From Comamonadaceae bacterium 2PF (lineage in GTDB: Bacteria; Pseudomonadota; Gammaproteobacteria; Burkholderiales; Burkholderiaceae_C): a stretch of DNA of 64,000 nucleotides. Shown here piece by piece: positions 56,975 to 64,000 of this stretch. Made by a program: the position numbers and the translations under genes. Below the pieces are notes generated by a model, which searched no databases, was not told where the DNA came from, and saw only the letters and a list, made by a program, of their open reading frames with translations. Each line of letters opens with the position of its first letter. Within the stretch, counting starts at the first letter, position 1. The stretch covers positions 62,001 through 126,000 of the forward strand of contig SCMV01000002.1 of the NCBI GenBank assembly GCA_005502875.1. The letters are read 5' to 3'.

Positions 56975-58065
56975 GGGCTCTTCCTGGGTCTGCGTTGGTA
57001 TTGGTCGACCGCGCGATTGTGATCGTTCAGGTTCTCGCTGAAGGCGCTGCTGCCGTCTCCACGGGCCACGAAATAAAGGGCCTTGGATGAAGCCGGTTGA
57101 ACGGCCGCGAGCAAAGACGCCTTGCCCGCCATGGCGATCGGCGTGGGCGGCAGCCCGCGGCGGGTGTAGGTGTTGAACGGGGTGTCTTCCTGGAGGTGAC
57201 TGCGCCGCAGGTTGCCGTCAAAGGCCTCGCCCAGACCGTAGATCACCGTCGGGTCGGTCTGAAGGGGCATGCCGATGCGCAGCCGGTTGTGGAACACCGA
57301 CGAGATCATGGGGCGGTCGGATGCACGCCCTGTTTCTTTCTCGACGATGGAGGCCAGGATCAGCGCTTGCTGGGCGGTGCTCAATGGCGCACCCGGCTGG
57401 CGTTGCTGCCATGCGGCGTCGAGTTGCCTTTGCAAGGCGTGGTGAGCCCGCTTGAGCACGGCCAGGTCGGTGGAGCCTTTGGCGTAGGCGTAGGTGTCCG
57501 GGAAGAACTGCCCCTCGGCGGGCAGGCCTGGCGAGCCGATGGCGGCCATGATGGCTTGCTCGCTCATGCCGCGTGTGGCGGGTTTGAGGCCTTCGGCCTG
57601 CGCCAGGGCGGCGAGGAACTGCCGGAAGGTCCACCCCTCGATCAGGCGCACGACAGACAGGCGCTCATCGCCCTGCACCATCATGCGCAGCAGGTCGCGT
57701 GGGGTGGTGCCGGGGCCGGCCTCGTAGTTGCCAGCCCGGATCAACCTGGCGTCGCCGGAGACCCGAAACCATTGGTAGAGCAGCCAGTCGGGCGTGTCGA
57801 TGCCTGCGGCCACCCAGCCTCGCGCGATTTCGCGGGGTGTTTGACCTGGCTCGATGGCGAGCTCAGCGGCCTCGCCGCGCAAGGGCAAAGGCTGCTGAAG
57901 CCACCAGGCACCAGCCGCGAGCAAGGCGCCCGTCAACAGCACGAGCGCGAACAAAAAGACCCGAATGACGCCGCCCGCCTGCCGATGGGAATCGGGGCGG
58001 CAATGGCCTGGACGTGAAGGGGTGTGTACCCGAGTGGAATGCATGTGCATGGAGGGCATGATCAT
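56971..58065 (-). CDS. mltG: Endolytic murein transglycosylase MltG
   Basis: Inner-membrane lytic transglycosylase that terminates nascent peptidoglycan strands. The 364-residue protein has a hydrophilic N-terminal stretch, one membrane helix ([20 protein letters not shown]) and the YceG domain with [10 protein letters not shown] carrying the catalytic Glu, [37 protein letters not shown] and [15 protein letters not shown]. The start is uncertain: ATG 58065 has GGGGGTGAT as a good ribosome binding site; ATGs at 58059, 58050 and 58044 are in frame. The divergent ygfZ ATG is only 10 bp away. Tmk follows by a 4-bp overlap. Confidence 0.92.
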   Translation of the reverse strand: MIMPSMHMHSTRVHTPSRPGHCRPDSHRQAGGVIRVFLFALVLLTGALLAAGAWWLQQPLPLRGEAAELAIEPGQTPREIARGWVAAGIDTPDWLLYQWFRVSGDARLIRAGNYEAGPGTTPRDLLRMMVQGDERLSVVRLIEGWTFRQFLAALAQAEGLKPATRGMSEQAIMAAIGSPGLPAEGQFFPDTYAYAKGSTDLAVLKRAHHALQRQLDAAWQQRQPGAPLSTAQQALILASIVEKETGRASDRPMISSVFHNRLRIGMPLQTDPTVIYGLGEAFDGNLRRSHLQEDTPFNTYTRRGLPPTPIAMAGKASLLAAVQPASSKALYFVARGDGSSAFSENLNDHNRAVDQYQRRPRKSP

Positions 58066-58068
58066 AAT
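58061..58068. promoter_or_regulatory. Candidate symmetric bidirectional -10 between mltG and ygfZ
   Basis: The plus strand reads CATAAT at 58063-58068 and the minus strand reads TATGAT at 58066-58061, each 5 of 6 matches to TATAAT on nearly the same bases. Expected plus-strand transcription would start at about 58075, next to the ygfZ ATG (58076), implying a leaderless mRNA. Minus-strand transcription would start near 58054, which would favour an mltG start at 58050 or 58044. No clear -35 boxes. Confidence 0.4.
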
Positions 58069-58075
58069 CACCCCC

Positions 58076-59056
58076 ATGAACGCCAACCCGATCTCGCTTT
58101 CACAGACCGCCTCTTCCTGGCAAGGCGCCCTGCCCTTGTCCGAGCTTGCCTTGATCCGAGCTGAGGGGCCGGACGCTGCGGCCTTCCTCCACGGGCAACT
58201 GAGCCAGGACGTCAGCCACCTGGGGCCCTCCGAGGCCCGACTGGCGGCGTATTGCTCTGCCAAAGGGCGCATGCAGGCATCGGCATTGCTGTTGCGCCCC
58301 ACAGAGGACCAGGTCTTGCTGCTGACGGACGCGGGCATCTTGCCGGGCTGGCTCAAGCGGCTGAAGATGTTCGTTCTGCGCTCGAAAGTGCTGCTCAGCG
58401 AAGGCGGCTTGCAGGCTTGGGGGCTGGCTGGCGCATCGGCGTCAAAGGCCCTGGGCGACGCGGCCAACGCGCCGGTTTGGTCAAGCCAGCGCCACGAGTC
58501 AGGGCACCTGGTGCGCCTGCCCGATGTGCAGGGGGTGCCCCGGTGGCTGTGGCTGGGCGCACCAGACGCCACTGCCTGGCTGGGTGCCCTGGGGCCGTTG
58601 TCGAGTTCCGCATGGTCTTGCCTGGAGGTGCTGTCCGGCATCCCCCGTGTGACCGAGGCCACATTCGACCAGTTCGTGCCCCAGATGGTGAACTTCGAGC
58701 TGGTGGGCGGGGTGAACTTCCAAAAGGGCTGCTACCCCGGTCAAGAGATCGTGGCGCGCAGCCAGTACCGTGGCACGGTCAAGCGGCGCGCTTTCCTGGC
58801 CGAAGTGCCCGGTCGGGCCGCGCCCGGGCAGGAGGTGTTCGCTGCCTCGGACACCGGGCAACCGGCTGGGATGGTCATCCTGGCCGCTGCGTTGCCGCAG
58901 GAGACTGGCGCTTCGGGCGAAGCGCTGCACGTCGTGCTGCTCGAGCTGAAGCTCGCGAGCGCAGCCGAGGTGATCACCCTCGGCAGCCCCGATGGCCCGG
59001 TCCTGCGCTTGTTGCCCCTGCCTTACGACATGCCATCGCCCGACAGCGATGCATGA
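58076..59056 (+). CDS. ygfZ: Folate-binding YgfZ protein (iron-sulfur enzyme maturation)
   Basis: A 326-residue member of the YgfZ/GcvT-like family, a tetrahydrofolate-binding protein that helps maintain certain Fe-S enzymes. The signature KGCYPGQEIVARSQYRG (C219) is intact. The N-terminal half shows DAAAFLHGQLSQDV and LAAYCSAKGRMQASALLL, typical of the family. ATG 58076 is chosen by alignment; upstream in-frame ATGs at 58049 and 58058 exist, and the GGAGGG at 58051 is badly spaced for all of them. Divergent from mltG with almost no intergenic space. Confidence 0.93.
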   Translation: MNANPISLSQTASSWQGALPLSELALIRAEGPDAAAFLHGQLSQDVSHLGPSEARLAAYCSAKGRMQASALLLRPTEDQVLLLTDAGILPGWLKRLKMFVLRSKVLLSEGGLQAWGLAGASASKALGDAANAPVWSSQRHESGHLVRLPDVQGVPRWLWLGAPDATAWLGALGPLSSSAWSCLEVLSGIPRVTEATFDQFVPQMVNFELVGGVNFQKGCYPGQEIVARSQYRGTVKRRAFLAEVPGRAAPGQEVFAASDTGQPAGMVILAAALPQETGASGEALHVVLLELKLASAAEVITLGSPDGPVLRLLPLPYDMPSPDSDA

Positions 59057-59183
59057 ATGCGGCAGCGCGTCAATTTCTTAACGGCAATCGACCTCACCGA
59101 GGCGCTTCATGCACCATGCGGGGTGAAGGGGCGCCGCGCATCGGGTACGCTCAAATCGCTTTTTCCACTGTGCATGGGTCGAG

Positions 59184-59516
59184 ATGAGGTCACCAGCTGA
59201 CAACCCCGCATCGCTGTTCATCTATTTCCGGCTGGACGCCTCACAAGCTTCCCAGGCGCTGCATCGGCTCGCAGCGATGCAGGACGAGCTGCGTGCCCGC
59301 CACCCGGGTCTCCAGGCTCGCCTGCTGGCACGCACGGACAACCAGGATGTCACCGAGCACACCTGGATGGAAATCTACGAACACCCGCAGGGCCTGAGCA
59401 GCGCCTTCCTGGCCGACCTGCAGTCTGCGGTGCGGTCTTTGCCCGAAGGCTTGATCGCCCCCCGCCACACCGAATCTTTCGCCGAGCTCCGCCTGCCTTG
59501 CGGGCAGGTGGCCTGA
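59184..59516 (+). CDS. DUF4936 family protein
   Basis: A 110-residue protein with the pattern LFIYFRLDASQASQALHRL ... LQARLLARTDNQ ... TWMEIYEHPQGL ... RHTESFAEL, which I recognise as DUF4936, a small family from Burkholderiales with a dimeric alpha/beta-barrel look. No function is known. It sits 127 nt after ygfZ and 14 nt before the NRDE gene, so it is probably co-transcribed with the latter. The 127-nt gap upstream may carry a promoter, but I see no strong boxes. Confidence 0.82.
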   Translation: MRSPADNPASLFIYFRLDASQASQALHRLAAMQDELRARHPGLQARLLARTDNQDVTEHTWMEIYEHPQGLSSAFLADLQSAVRSLPEGLIAPRHTESFAELRLPCGQVA

Positions 59517-59530
59517 AGGAGGCCGTTGCC

Positions 59531-60529
59531 ATGTGTCTCGTTGCTTTCGCCCTGGACCAATCCAGCCGCTTTCCTTTCGTGATGGCGGCCAACCGCGACG
59601 AATTTTTCGACCGCCCGGCCGCTCGCCTGGGGTGGTGGGAGCCCGATGGCGACGGCCCGGCCATCCTAGGTGGACGCGACTTGCATGCCGGCGGCACCTG
59701 GCTGGGCCTGACGGCATCGGGGCGGTTGGGCATGGTCACCAACATCCGCAATCCACAAGACGTGGATCCTCAGGCGCCTTCGCGGGGATCGATCGTGCCC
59801 GAGTGGCTCAAGGGTGAACAGAACATGGCCATGCTGTGGCCACGTTTGGCCATGTCCGGCTTCAATGGCTTCAACCTGATCGCACTGGACTTTGCGCAAG
59901 GCGAATGCTTTTGGGTCAACAACCGCAAGCTCTACCCCGAGCGCCTGACCAAGGGCATCTTCGGCTTGTCGAACGCGCAGCTCAACACCCCCTGGCCCAA
60001 AGTGCAGGGCCTCAAGGCCTCCTTGCGAGACGCCGTGAGCCGGGCCCAGGATGCAGAGGAAATGGCGTCGACATTGTTCGATGCGCTGGCCGACGACACC
60101 CGCGCGCCAGACGCGCAACTGCCCCGCACCGGTGTTTCACTGGAATGGGAACAGCTGTTGTCCCCCGCGTTCATCCGCGATGGGCAAGGCCTGTATGGCA
60201 CGCGTTGTTCGACGGTGATCGTGACCGAGCGCCACAACAAGCGGCTGATCACGCACGTGATGGAGCGCACCTTCTCGCCGCAGTCGAACCTGGCGCTGAT
60301 GCGCCGGGTGAGCCTGCGGAACTGGCCGCCTCGCCACACGATGTCGTCGGCCGATGTGGCCAAGCTGGAGGCCAGCTTGCCACCCCCTTCGCTGCGGCAC
60401 GAGGACGTGTTCGAGAGCAGCGACATCACGGAGCACGACGAAACCGATGTCAGCGCGATGTCGGAGACCCGGCGTCACCGCGCTCGCAGCCTGATCAAAC
60501 CGGCAACCGGTTTGGGCATCAAAGCCTGA
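59531..60529 (+). CDS. NRDE (TANGO2-like, DUF833) family protein
   Basis: A 332-residue protein beginning MCLVAFALDQ with the Asn-Arg-Asp-Glu motif (VMAANRDEFFDRPAARLGWW), GRDLHAGGTWLGLTASGRLG and VTNIRNPQD. This is the NRDE/TANGO2 family, whose Cys2 N-terminus resembles an Ntn-hydrolase; eukaryotic TANGO2 has been linked to heme or lipid handling, but the bacterial role is not settled. ATG 59531 is chosen so that Cys is residue 2; it has a GGAGG ribosome binding site. Its 3' end overlaps the convergent fusion gene by 11 bp. Confidence 0.87.
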   Translation: MCLVAFALDQSSRFPFVMAANRDEFFDRPAARLGWWEPDGDGPAILGGRDLHAGGTWLGLTASGRLGMVTNIRNPQDVDPQAPSRGSIVPEWLKGEQNMAMLWPRLAMSGFNGFNLIALDFAQGECFWVNNRKLYPERLTKGIFGLSNAQLNTPWPKVQGLKASLRDAVSRAQDAEEMASTLFDALADDTRAPDAQLPRTGVSLEWEQLLSPAFIRDGQGLYGTRCSTVIVTERHNKRLITHVMERTFSPQSNLALMRRVSLRNWPPRHTMSSADVAKLEASLPPPSLRHEDVFESSDITEHDETDVSAMSETRRHRARSLIKPATGLGIKA

Positions 60530-61397
60530 GGGTCATGCGCTGGTGGGCGATGCCCACCTCGTCGAAGACCGGACCCTGGGGCTCGAACCCCGCCGCCGCA
60601 TACAGCGGCATGGCCGAGACCTGGGCGTGCAGCGACAACTGGGTCTTGCCCAGCAGCCTGGCCTCGGCGATGAGCGCCGACAGGATCAAGCGCGCCAGGC
60701 CGACCCCGCGGCTGCTGCGCAGAACAGCCATGCGGCCGATCCGAGCGTGCTCAGGCCCATCGCCCGGCGACTCACCGCTGAGGATGAGCCTGCCCGTGCC
60801 CAGCGGCAGCCCGCTGAGGTTGGTGACCACCGCGTGCACCGCCGAGGCGTCATCGGCATCCCATTCCTCGGCAGCCGGGATGCCTTGCTCCTCGATGAAC
60901 ACCGCTGTGCGAACAGCGCGTGCCGCCACTTGCTGGCTTGCCCAGTCGCCCAGCTGCACGTCGTGCACCGCCCTGCCCTGCTCCCAGGCGTCGAGCTGCG
61001 CACGCAAGCTGTCAGGCACCGGGCTGGGGCGACCGCTGGCCAGGCTGGTGTGCACGTAGACCACCTCGCCGGTGACGATGAGGCGCCCCTGGCACCAGGC
61101 GGCCCATTGCAGCGTCAGCGAGGAGTTGCCGATGCGTTCGCAGCGGATGCCGATGTCCAGCCAGTCGTCGAGGCGGGCCGGTGCGTGGTACTCGAGCGTG
61201 TTGCGGCGAACGAAGATGTCGCCGCCCGCATGCTTGAACGCGTCCGGGTAAGGCAGACCGACGGCGCGCCAGTGGTCACTGGAGGCGACGTCGAGGTAGT
61301 TCAGGTAGTGGCCGTTGAAGACCACCTGCTGGGCGTCGACCTCCGACCACCGCACGCGCAGGCGGTGGTGGAAGCGGAAGTCGGCGGGAAGGCTCAT
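60519..61397 (-). CDS. YbgC-type acyl-CoA thioesterase fused to a GNAT acetyltransferase
   Basis: A 292-residue two-domain protein. Residues 1-140 form a hot-dog thioesterase of the YbgC/FadM/4HBT type (RVRWSEVDAQQVVFNGHYLNY with the catalytic Asp, then HAGGDIFVRRNTLEYHAPAR). Residues 145-292 form a GNAT domain (RTAVFIEEQGIPAAEEWDAD, ARIGRMAVLRSSRGVGLARL with the acetyl-CoA-binding RxxGxG/A, SAMPLYAAAGFEPQG), closest in pattern to ElaA/YjcF-like acetyltransferases. No frameshift is needed, so the fusion is genuine in this sequence. It lies 33 nt downstream of fadD on the same strand, hinting at acyl-CoA metabolism. Confidence 0.88.
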   Translation of the reverse strand: MSLPADFRFHHRLRVRWSEVDAQQVVFNGHYLNYLDVASSDHWRAVGLPYPDAFKHAGGDIFVRRNTLEYHAPARLDDWLDIGIRCERIGNSSLTLQWAAWCQGRLIVTGEVVYVHTSLASGRPSPVPDSLRAQLDAWEQGRAVHDVQLGDWASQQVAARAVRTAVFIEEQGIPAAEEWDADDASAVHAVVTNLSGLPLGTGRLILSGESPGDGPEHARIGRMAVLRSSRGVGLARLILSALIAEARLLGKTQLSLHAQVSAMPLYAAAGFEPQGPVFDEVGIAHQRMTLRL

Positions 61398-61430
61398 GGA
61401 CGAGCGTGTCCGCGGGTGCCCAGCGCGCGG

Positions 61431-63170
61431 TCAGCGCAGCTCGCGACGCAGGATCTTGCCCACCGGGGTCTTGGGCAGCTCTTCGTTGCGGAACTCGACG
61501 ATGCGGGGGATCTTGTAGCCCGTCAGGTTCTTGCGGCAGTGCTCGATGATCGCTTCCTTGGTCAGGCCAGGGTTGCGCGGCACGATGATGACCTTGACGC
61601 GCTCGCCAGCGGCTTCGTCGGGCACGCCCACGGCGGCGACTTCCTTGACGTCCGGGTGCATGGCCACGACGTCTTCGATCTCGTTGGGGTACACGTTGAA
61701 GCCCGAGACCAGGATCATGTCCTTCTTGCGGTCCACGATCTTGAGGAAGCCGTTCTCGTCCATCACGGCGACGTCACCGGTGGACAGCCAGCCTTCGCTG
61801 TCGATGACCTTGGCGGTTTCTTCCGGACGGTTCCAGTAACCCTTCATGACCTGCGGGCCGCGCACGCACAGCTCGCCCGGCTCGCCGATGTTGGCCCAGG
61901 AGCCGTCGTCGCGGCGGCAGCGCACTTCGGTCGAAGGCACGGGCACGCCGATGGAGCCAGTGAAGACGGGACGCGGCTTGCTCAGGTCCACCGGGGCCTG
62001 CGTCACGATGGGCGAGCACTCGGTCAGGCCGTAGCCTTCGACGATGGGGCAACCGGTGACCTGGTTCCAGCGCTCGGCGGTGCTGCGCATCAGGGCCATG
62101 CCGCCGGCGATGGGCAGCTTGAGCTTGGAGAAGTCGAGCTTGGCAAAGGCCGGGTCTTCGAGGAAGGAGGCGAACAAGGTGTTGACGCCCGAGATGCCCG
62201 AGAAGCGCTCGTTCTTGAGGATCATCATCACGCGCTTGGTGTCGCGCGGGTTGGCCACCAGGATGTTGCGGCCGCCCAGTGCCATGAAGATCAGGCCGTT
62301 CACGGTCAGCGAGAAGATGTGGTACATCGGGATGAGCGTGACCACGGTCTCGACGTCGTCCGTCAGTTGGCCTTCGGCAAAAGCCAGGGCTTGCTGGCAG
62401 TTAGCCAACACGTTGCGGTGCGTGAGCATCGCGCCCTTGGACACGCCAGTGGTGCCGCCGGTGTACTGCAGGAAGGCCAGGTCGTCGGGCTTGACGTCGG
62501 CCGGCTTGAACTTGGCCTTGGCGCCTTCCTTGATGACGTCACGCATCCACTTCGCGCCAGGCAGGCTGTAGTCCGGCACCATCTTCTGGACCTTGCGCAG
62601 CACGAAGTTCAGCAGGCGGCCCTTGGCGTTGATGAAGCCGTCGGAGAGCAGGTCGCCGATCTGGGTCAGCACCACGCGCTTGACGCCGGTGCCAGGCATG
62701 GCGTCCTGCAGCGTCTTGGCGAAGGTTTCCATCACGATGATGGTTTCGGCGCCGCTGTCCTTGAGCGCATGGGCCAGCTCACGCGAGGTGTAGAGCGGGT
62801 TGATGTTGACCACCACCGCGCCCAGCTTGAGCACCGCGAACAGGCACACCGGGTACTGGAAGGTGTTGGGCAGCATGATGGCCACGCGGTCGCCCTTCTT
62901 GACGCCCTGGCTTTGCAGCCAGCCGGCAAACGAGCTCACGAGGCGATCGAGCCGATCGTTCGTCATCTCCGTGCCGATGCTCACGAAGCCCGGACGCTGA
63001 CGGAACTTGTTGACGCATTCGTCGAAGTACTGGCCCAGCGACTGGTACTTGTTGATGTCGATCTCGTGGACCACGCCCTTCACGTAGGACGACAACCAGA
63101 TGCGGTTGGTGGACCCATCGGGGTTGACGATGGACATGCCCGGCTGCAGGGCGGCGGCGGATTGGCTCAT
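61431..63170 (-). CDS. fadD: Long-chain-fatty-acid--CoA ligase
   Basis: A 579-residue adenylate-forming acyl-CoA synthetase. It carries the AMP-binding P-loop YTGGTTGVSKGAMLTHRN, A5 motif VEGYGLTECSP, A7/A8 LSTGDVAVMDENGFLKIVDR and the C-terminal catalytic Lys in ELPKTPVGKILRRELR. These fit FadD-type long-chain ligases; the chain-length range cannot be read. ATG 63170 is selected for its AGGAG ribosome binding site 7 nt upstream, against an upstream in-frame start at 63197. A beta-oxidation thiolase lies upstream and the thioesterase-GNAT gene downstream on the same strand. Confidence 0.94.
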   Translation of the reverse strand: MSQSAAALQPGMSIVNPDGSTNRIWLSSYVKGVVHEIDINKYQSLGQYFDECVNKFRQRPGFVSIGTEMTNDRLDRLVSSFAGWLQSQGVKKGDRVAIMLPNTFQYPVCLFAVLKLGAVVVNINPLYTSRELAHALKDSGAETIIVMETFAKTLQDAMPGTGVKRVVLTQIGDLLSDGFINAKGRLLNFVLRKVQKMVPDYSLPGAKWMRDVIKEGAKAKFKPADVKPDDLAFLQYTGGTTGVSKGAMLTHRNVLANCQQALAFAEGQLTDDVETVVTLIPMYHIFSLTVNGLIFMALGGRNILVANPRDTKRVMMILKNERFSGISGVNTLFASFLEDPAFAKLDFSKLKLPIAGGMALMRSTAERWNQVTGCPIVEGYGLTECSPIVTQAPVDLSKPRPVFTGSIGVPVPSTEVRCRRDDGSWANIGEPGELCVRGPQVMKGYWNRPEETAKVIDSEGWLSTGDVAVMDENGFLKIVDRKKDMILVSGFNVYPNEIEDVVAMHPDVKEVAAVGVPDEAAGERVKVIIVPRNPGLTKEAIIEHCRKNLTGYKIPRIVEFRNEELPKTPVGKILRRELR

Positions 63171-63250
63171 CTGGATCTCCTCGTGTACCGGCGCCATGAC
63201 TGCTTTCGAACTTGGCGCGGGGGCGACTTGCGGCCCGTTTCATGACGACA

Positions 63251-63271
63251 GCCCCGGTGTGGTGCCGGGGC
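63251..63271. other. Hairpin in the fadD-thiolase intergenic region
   Basis: Perfect 7-bp inverted repeat GCCCCGG (63251-63257) / CCGGGGC (63265-63271) with loop TGTGGTG, 87 nt after the thiolase stop and 80 nt before fadD. Neither strand has a T-run. It could be a weak thiolase 3' structure or part of the fadD leader. Confidence 0.4.
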
Positions 63272-63357
63272 CGCCTGCTTGATTTGTCTCAGCTACTAAG
63301 TCTAACAACCCTGTCGCAGAAAATCGGGGTAACCCCGATGCGCCAGGGTTGAGCCCA

Positions 63358-64000
63358 TCAGCGCTCCAGGATCGCGACCACGCCCTGACCACCTGCGGCG
63401 CAGATGGAGATCAGGCCACGGCCCGAGCCTTTTTGCGCCAGCATCTTGGCCAGCGAGGCCACGATGCGGCCACCGGTGGCGGCGAACGGGTGACCCGCAG
63501 CCAGCGACGAGCCGTTGATGTTGAGCTTGCTGCGGTCGATCGAGCCCAGCGGCTTGTCCAGGCCCAGGCGCTCCTTGCAGTACTTGGGGTCTTCCCAAGC
63601 CTTCAGGGTGCACAGCACCTGCGCCGCGAAGGCTTCGTGGATTTCATAGAAATCGAAGTCCTGCAGCGAGATGCCGGCGCGGTTGAGCATGCGCGGCACG
63701 GCGTAGGCCGGCGCCATCAGCAGGCCTTCCTTCTTGTTGAAGAAGTCCACGGCGGCCACTTCAGAGAAGGTGATGTAGGCCAGCACCGGCAGGTTGCGGG
63801 CCTTGGCCCACTCTTCGCTGGCCAGCAGCACGGCAGAAGCGCCGTCGGTCAGCGGGGTCGAGTTGCCCGGGGTCAGCGTGCCTTGGCCCGGGGCGATCTT
63901 CTTGTCGAAGCAAGGCTTGAGCGAGCGCAGCTTCTCGATGCTCAGGCCTTCGCGCAGGTTGTTGTCCTTGCTCACGCCCTTGAACGGGGTCATCAGGTCG
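63358..64000 (-). CDS. Acetyl-CoA C-acyltransferase / thiolase, FadI type (5' part outside window)
   Basis: The C-terminal 214 residues of a thiolase. The frame is open through position 64000, so the start lies beyond the window. Hallmarks: GTLTPGNSTPLTDGASAVLLAS, FDFYEIHEAFAAQVL, LNINGSSLAAGHPFAATGGR with the catalytic His, and SICAAGGQGVVAILER with the second catalytic Cys. Spacing and the KAWEDPKYCKERLGLD insert resemble the FadI (long-chain) class. It should cleave 3-ketoacyl-CoA in beta-oxidation; the acyl-accepting N-terminal Cys is not in the window. Same strand as fadD, which starts 187 nt downstream. Confidence 0.93.
   Translation of the reverse strand, partial: DLMTPFKGVSKDNNLREGLSIEKLRSLKPCFDKKIAPGQGTLTPGNSTPLTDGASAVLLASEEWAKARNLPVLAYITFSEVAAVDFFNKKEGLLMAPAYAVPRMLNRAGISLQDFDFYEIHEAFAAQVLCTLKAWEDPKYCKERLGLDKPLGSIDRSKLNINGSSLAAGHPFAATGGRIVASLAKMLAQKGSGRGLISICAAGGQGVVAILER

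Overview
This 64 kb window looks like a contiguous piece of the core chromosome of a GC-rich betaproteobacterium of the order Burkholderiales (Comamonadaceae/Rubrivivax-Leptothrix-like). The grounds are high GC with strong third-position GC bias, Burkholderiales-type families (DUF2322, DUF4936, an NRDE protein, a PspC/SHOCT protein inside the suc cluster, a lipoyl-E3 pyruvate dehydrogenase) and gene orders typical of that group. I see no rRNA, tRNA, CRISPR array, insertion sequence, prophage or convincing broken gene. Genes are packed tightly, and many are coupled by 1-4 bp stop/start overlaps.

Layout. 1-7.0 kb: TCA-cycle cluster sucA (5' end outside the window)-sucB-PspC protein-lpdA, an intrinsic terminator, then the ATPase zapE. 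7.0-11.6 kb: PP2C phosphatase (-), a small DUF465 protein (+) and map-glnD (-). 11.7-15.8 kb: purL. 15.9-20.8 kb, all on the minus strand: DUF2322, an LpxH-like metallophosphoesterase, a YdgA-like DUF945 protein and an RlhA-type U32 protein. 20.9-22.5 kb (+): a DUF1624 membrane protein and rpiA. 22.5-30.7 kb (-): YhiN-type flavoprotein, DUF4124-glutaredoxin fusion, prlC, folD, and a FixJ-type regulator with its PAS histidine kinase. 30.9-36.9 kb (+): aceE-aceF-lpdA, whose E3 carries its own lipoyl domain.

37.1-43.1 kb (-): a MAPEG protein and the SOS mutagenesis cassette imuA-imuB-dnaE2, with a textbook LexA box at 43099-43118. 43.2-44.8 kb (+): ribA and a CDF metal transporter. 44.9-47.4 kb (-): two tandem membrane GGDEF proteins; the downstream one has canonical residues and the upstream one has lost several catalytic residues. 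47.7-50.6 kb: a compact module of a secreted acetoacetate-decarboxylase-like protein, a MerR-family regulator and an Old Yellow Enzyme. 50.7-53.5 kb (+): a polar amino-acid ABC transporter (binding protein and two permeases) with no adjacent ATPase. 53.5-58.1 kb (-): the replication/cell-wall cluster mltG-tmk-holB-PilZ-tatD plus a small conserved protein. 58.1-60.5 kb (+): ygfZ, DUF4936 and an NRDE protein. 60.5-64 kb (-): a thioesterase-acetyltransferase fusion, a fadD-type acyl-CoA ligase and the 3' part of a thiolase.

The most novel-looking signal is regulatory. Three promoters in the MerR module (upstream of the decarboxylase-like gene, of the MerR gene itself and of the OYE gene) share one architecture: a TTGACN -35 box, a 19-nt spacer carrying the palindrome TTSAAG-N4-CTTSAA in an identical register, and a TANNNT -10 box. 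This predicts a self-contained, autoregulated MerR regulon. Other points of interest are the degenerate GGDEF partner, a likely symmetric bidirectional promoter squeezed between mltG and ygfZ, and two convergent gene pairs whose stop codons base-pair with each other inside one hairpin.
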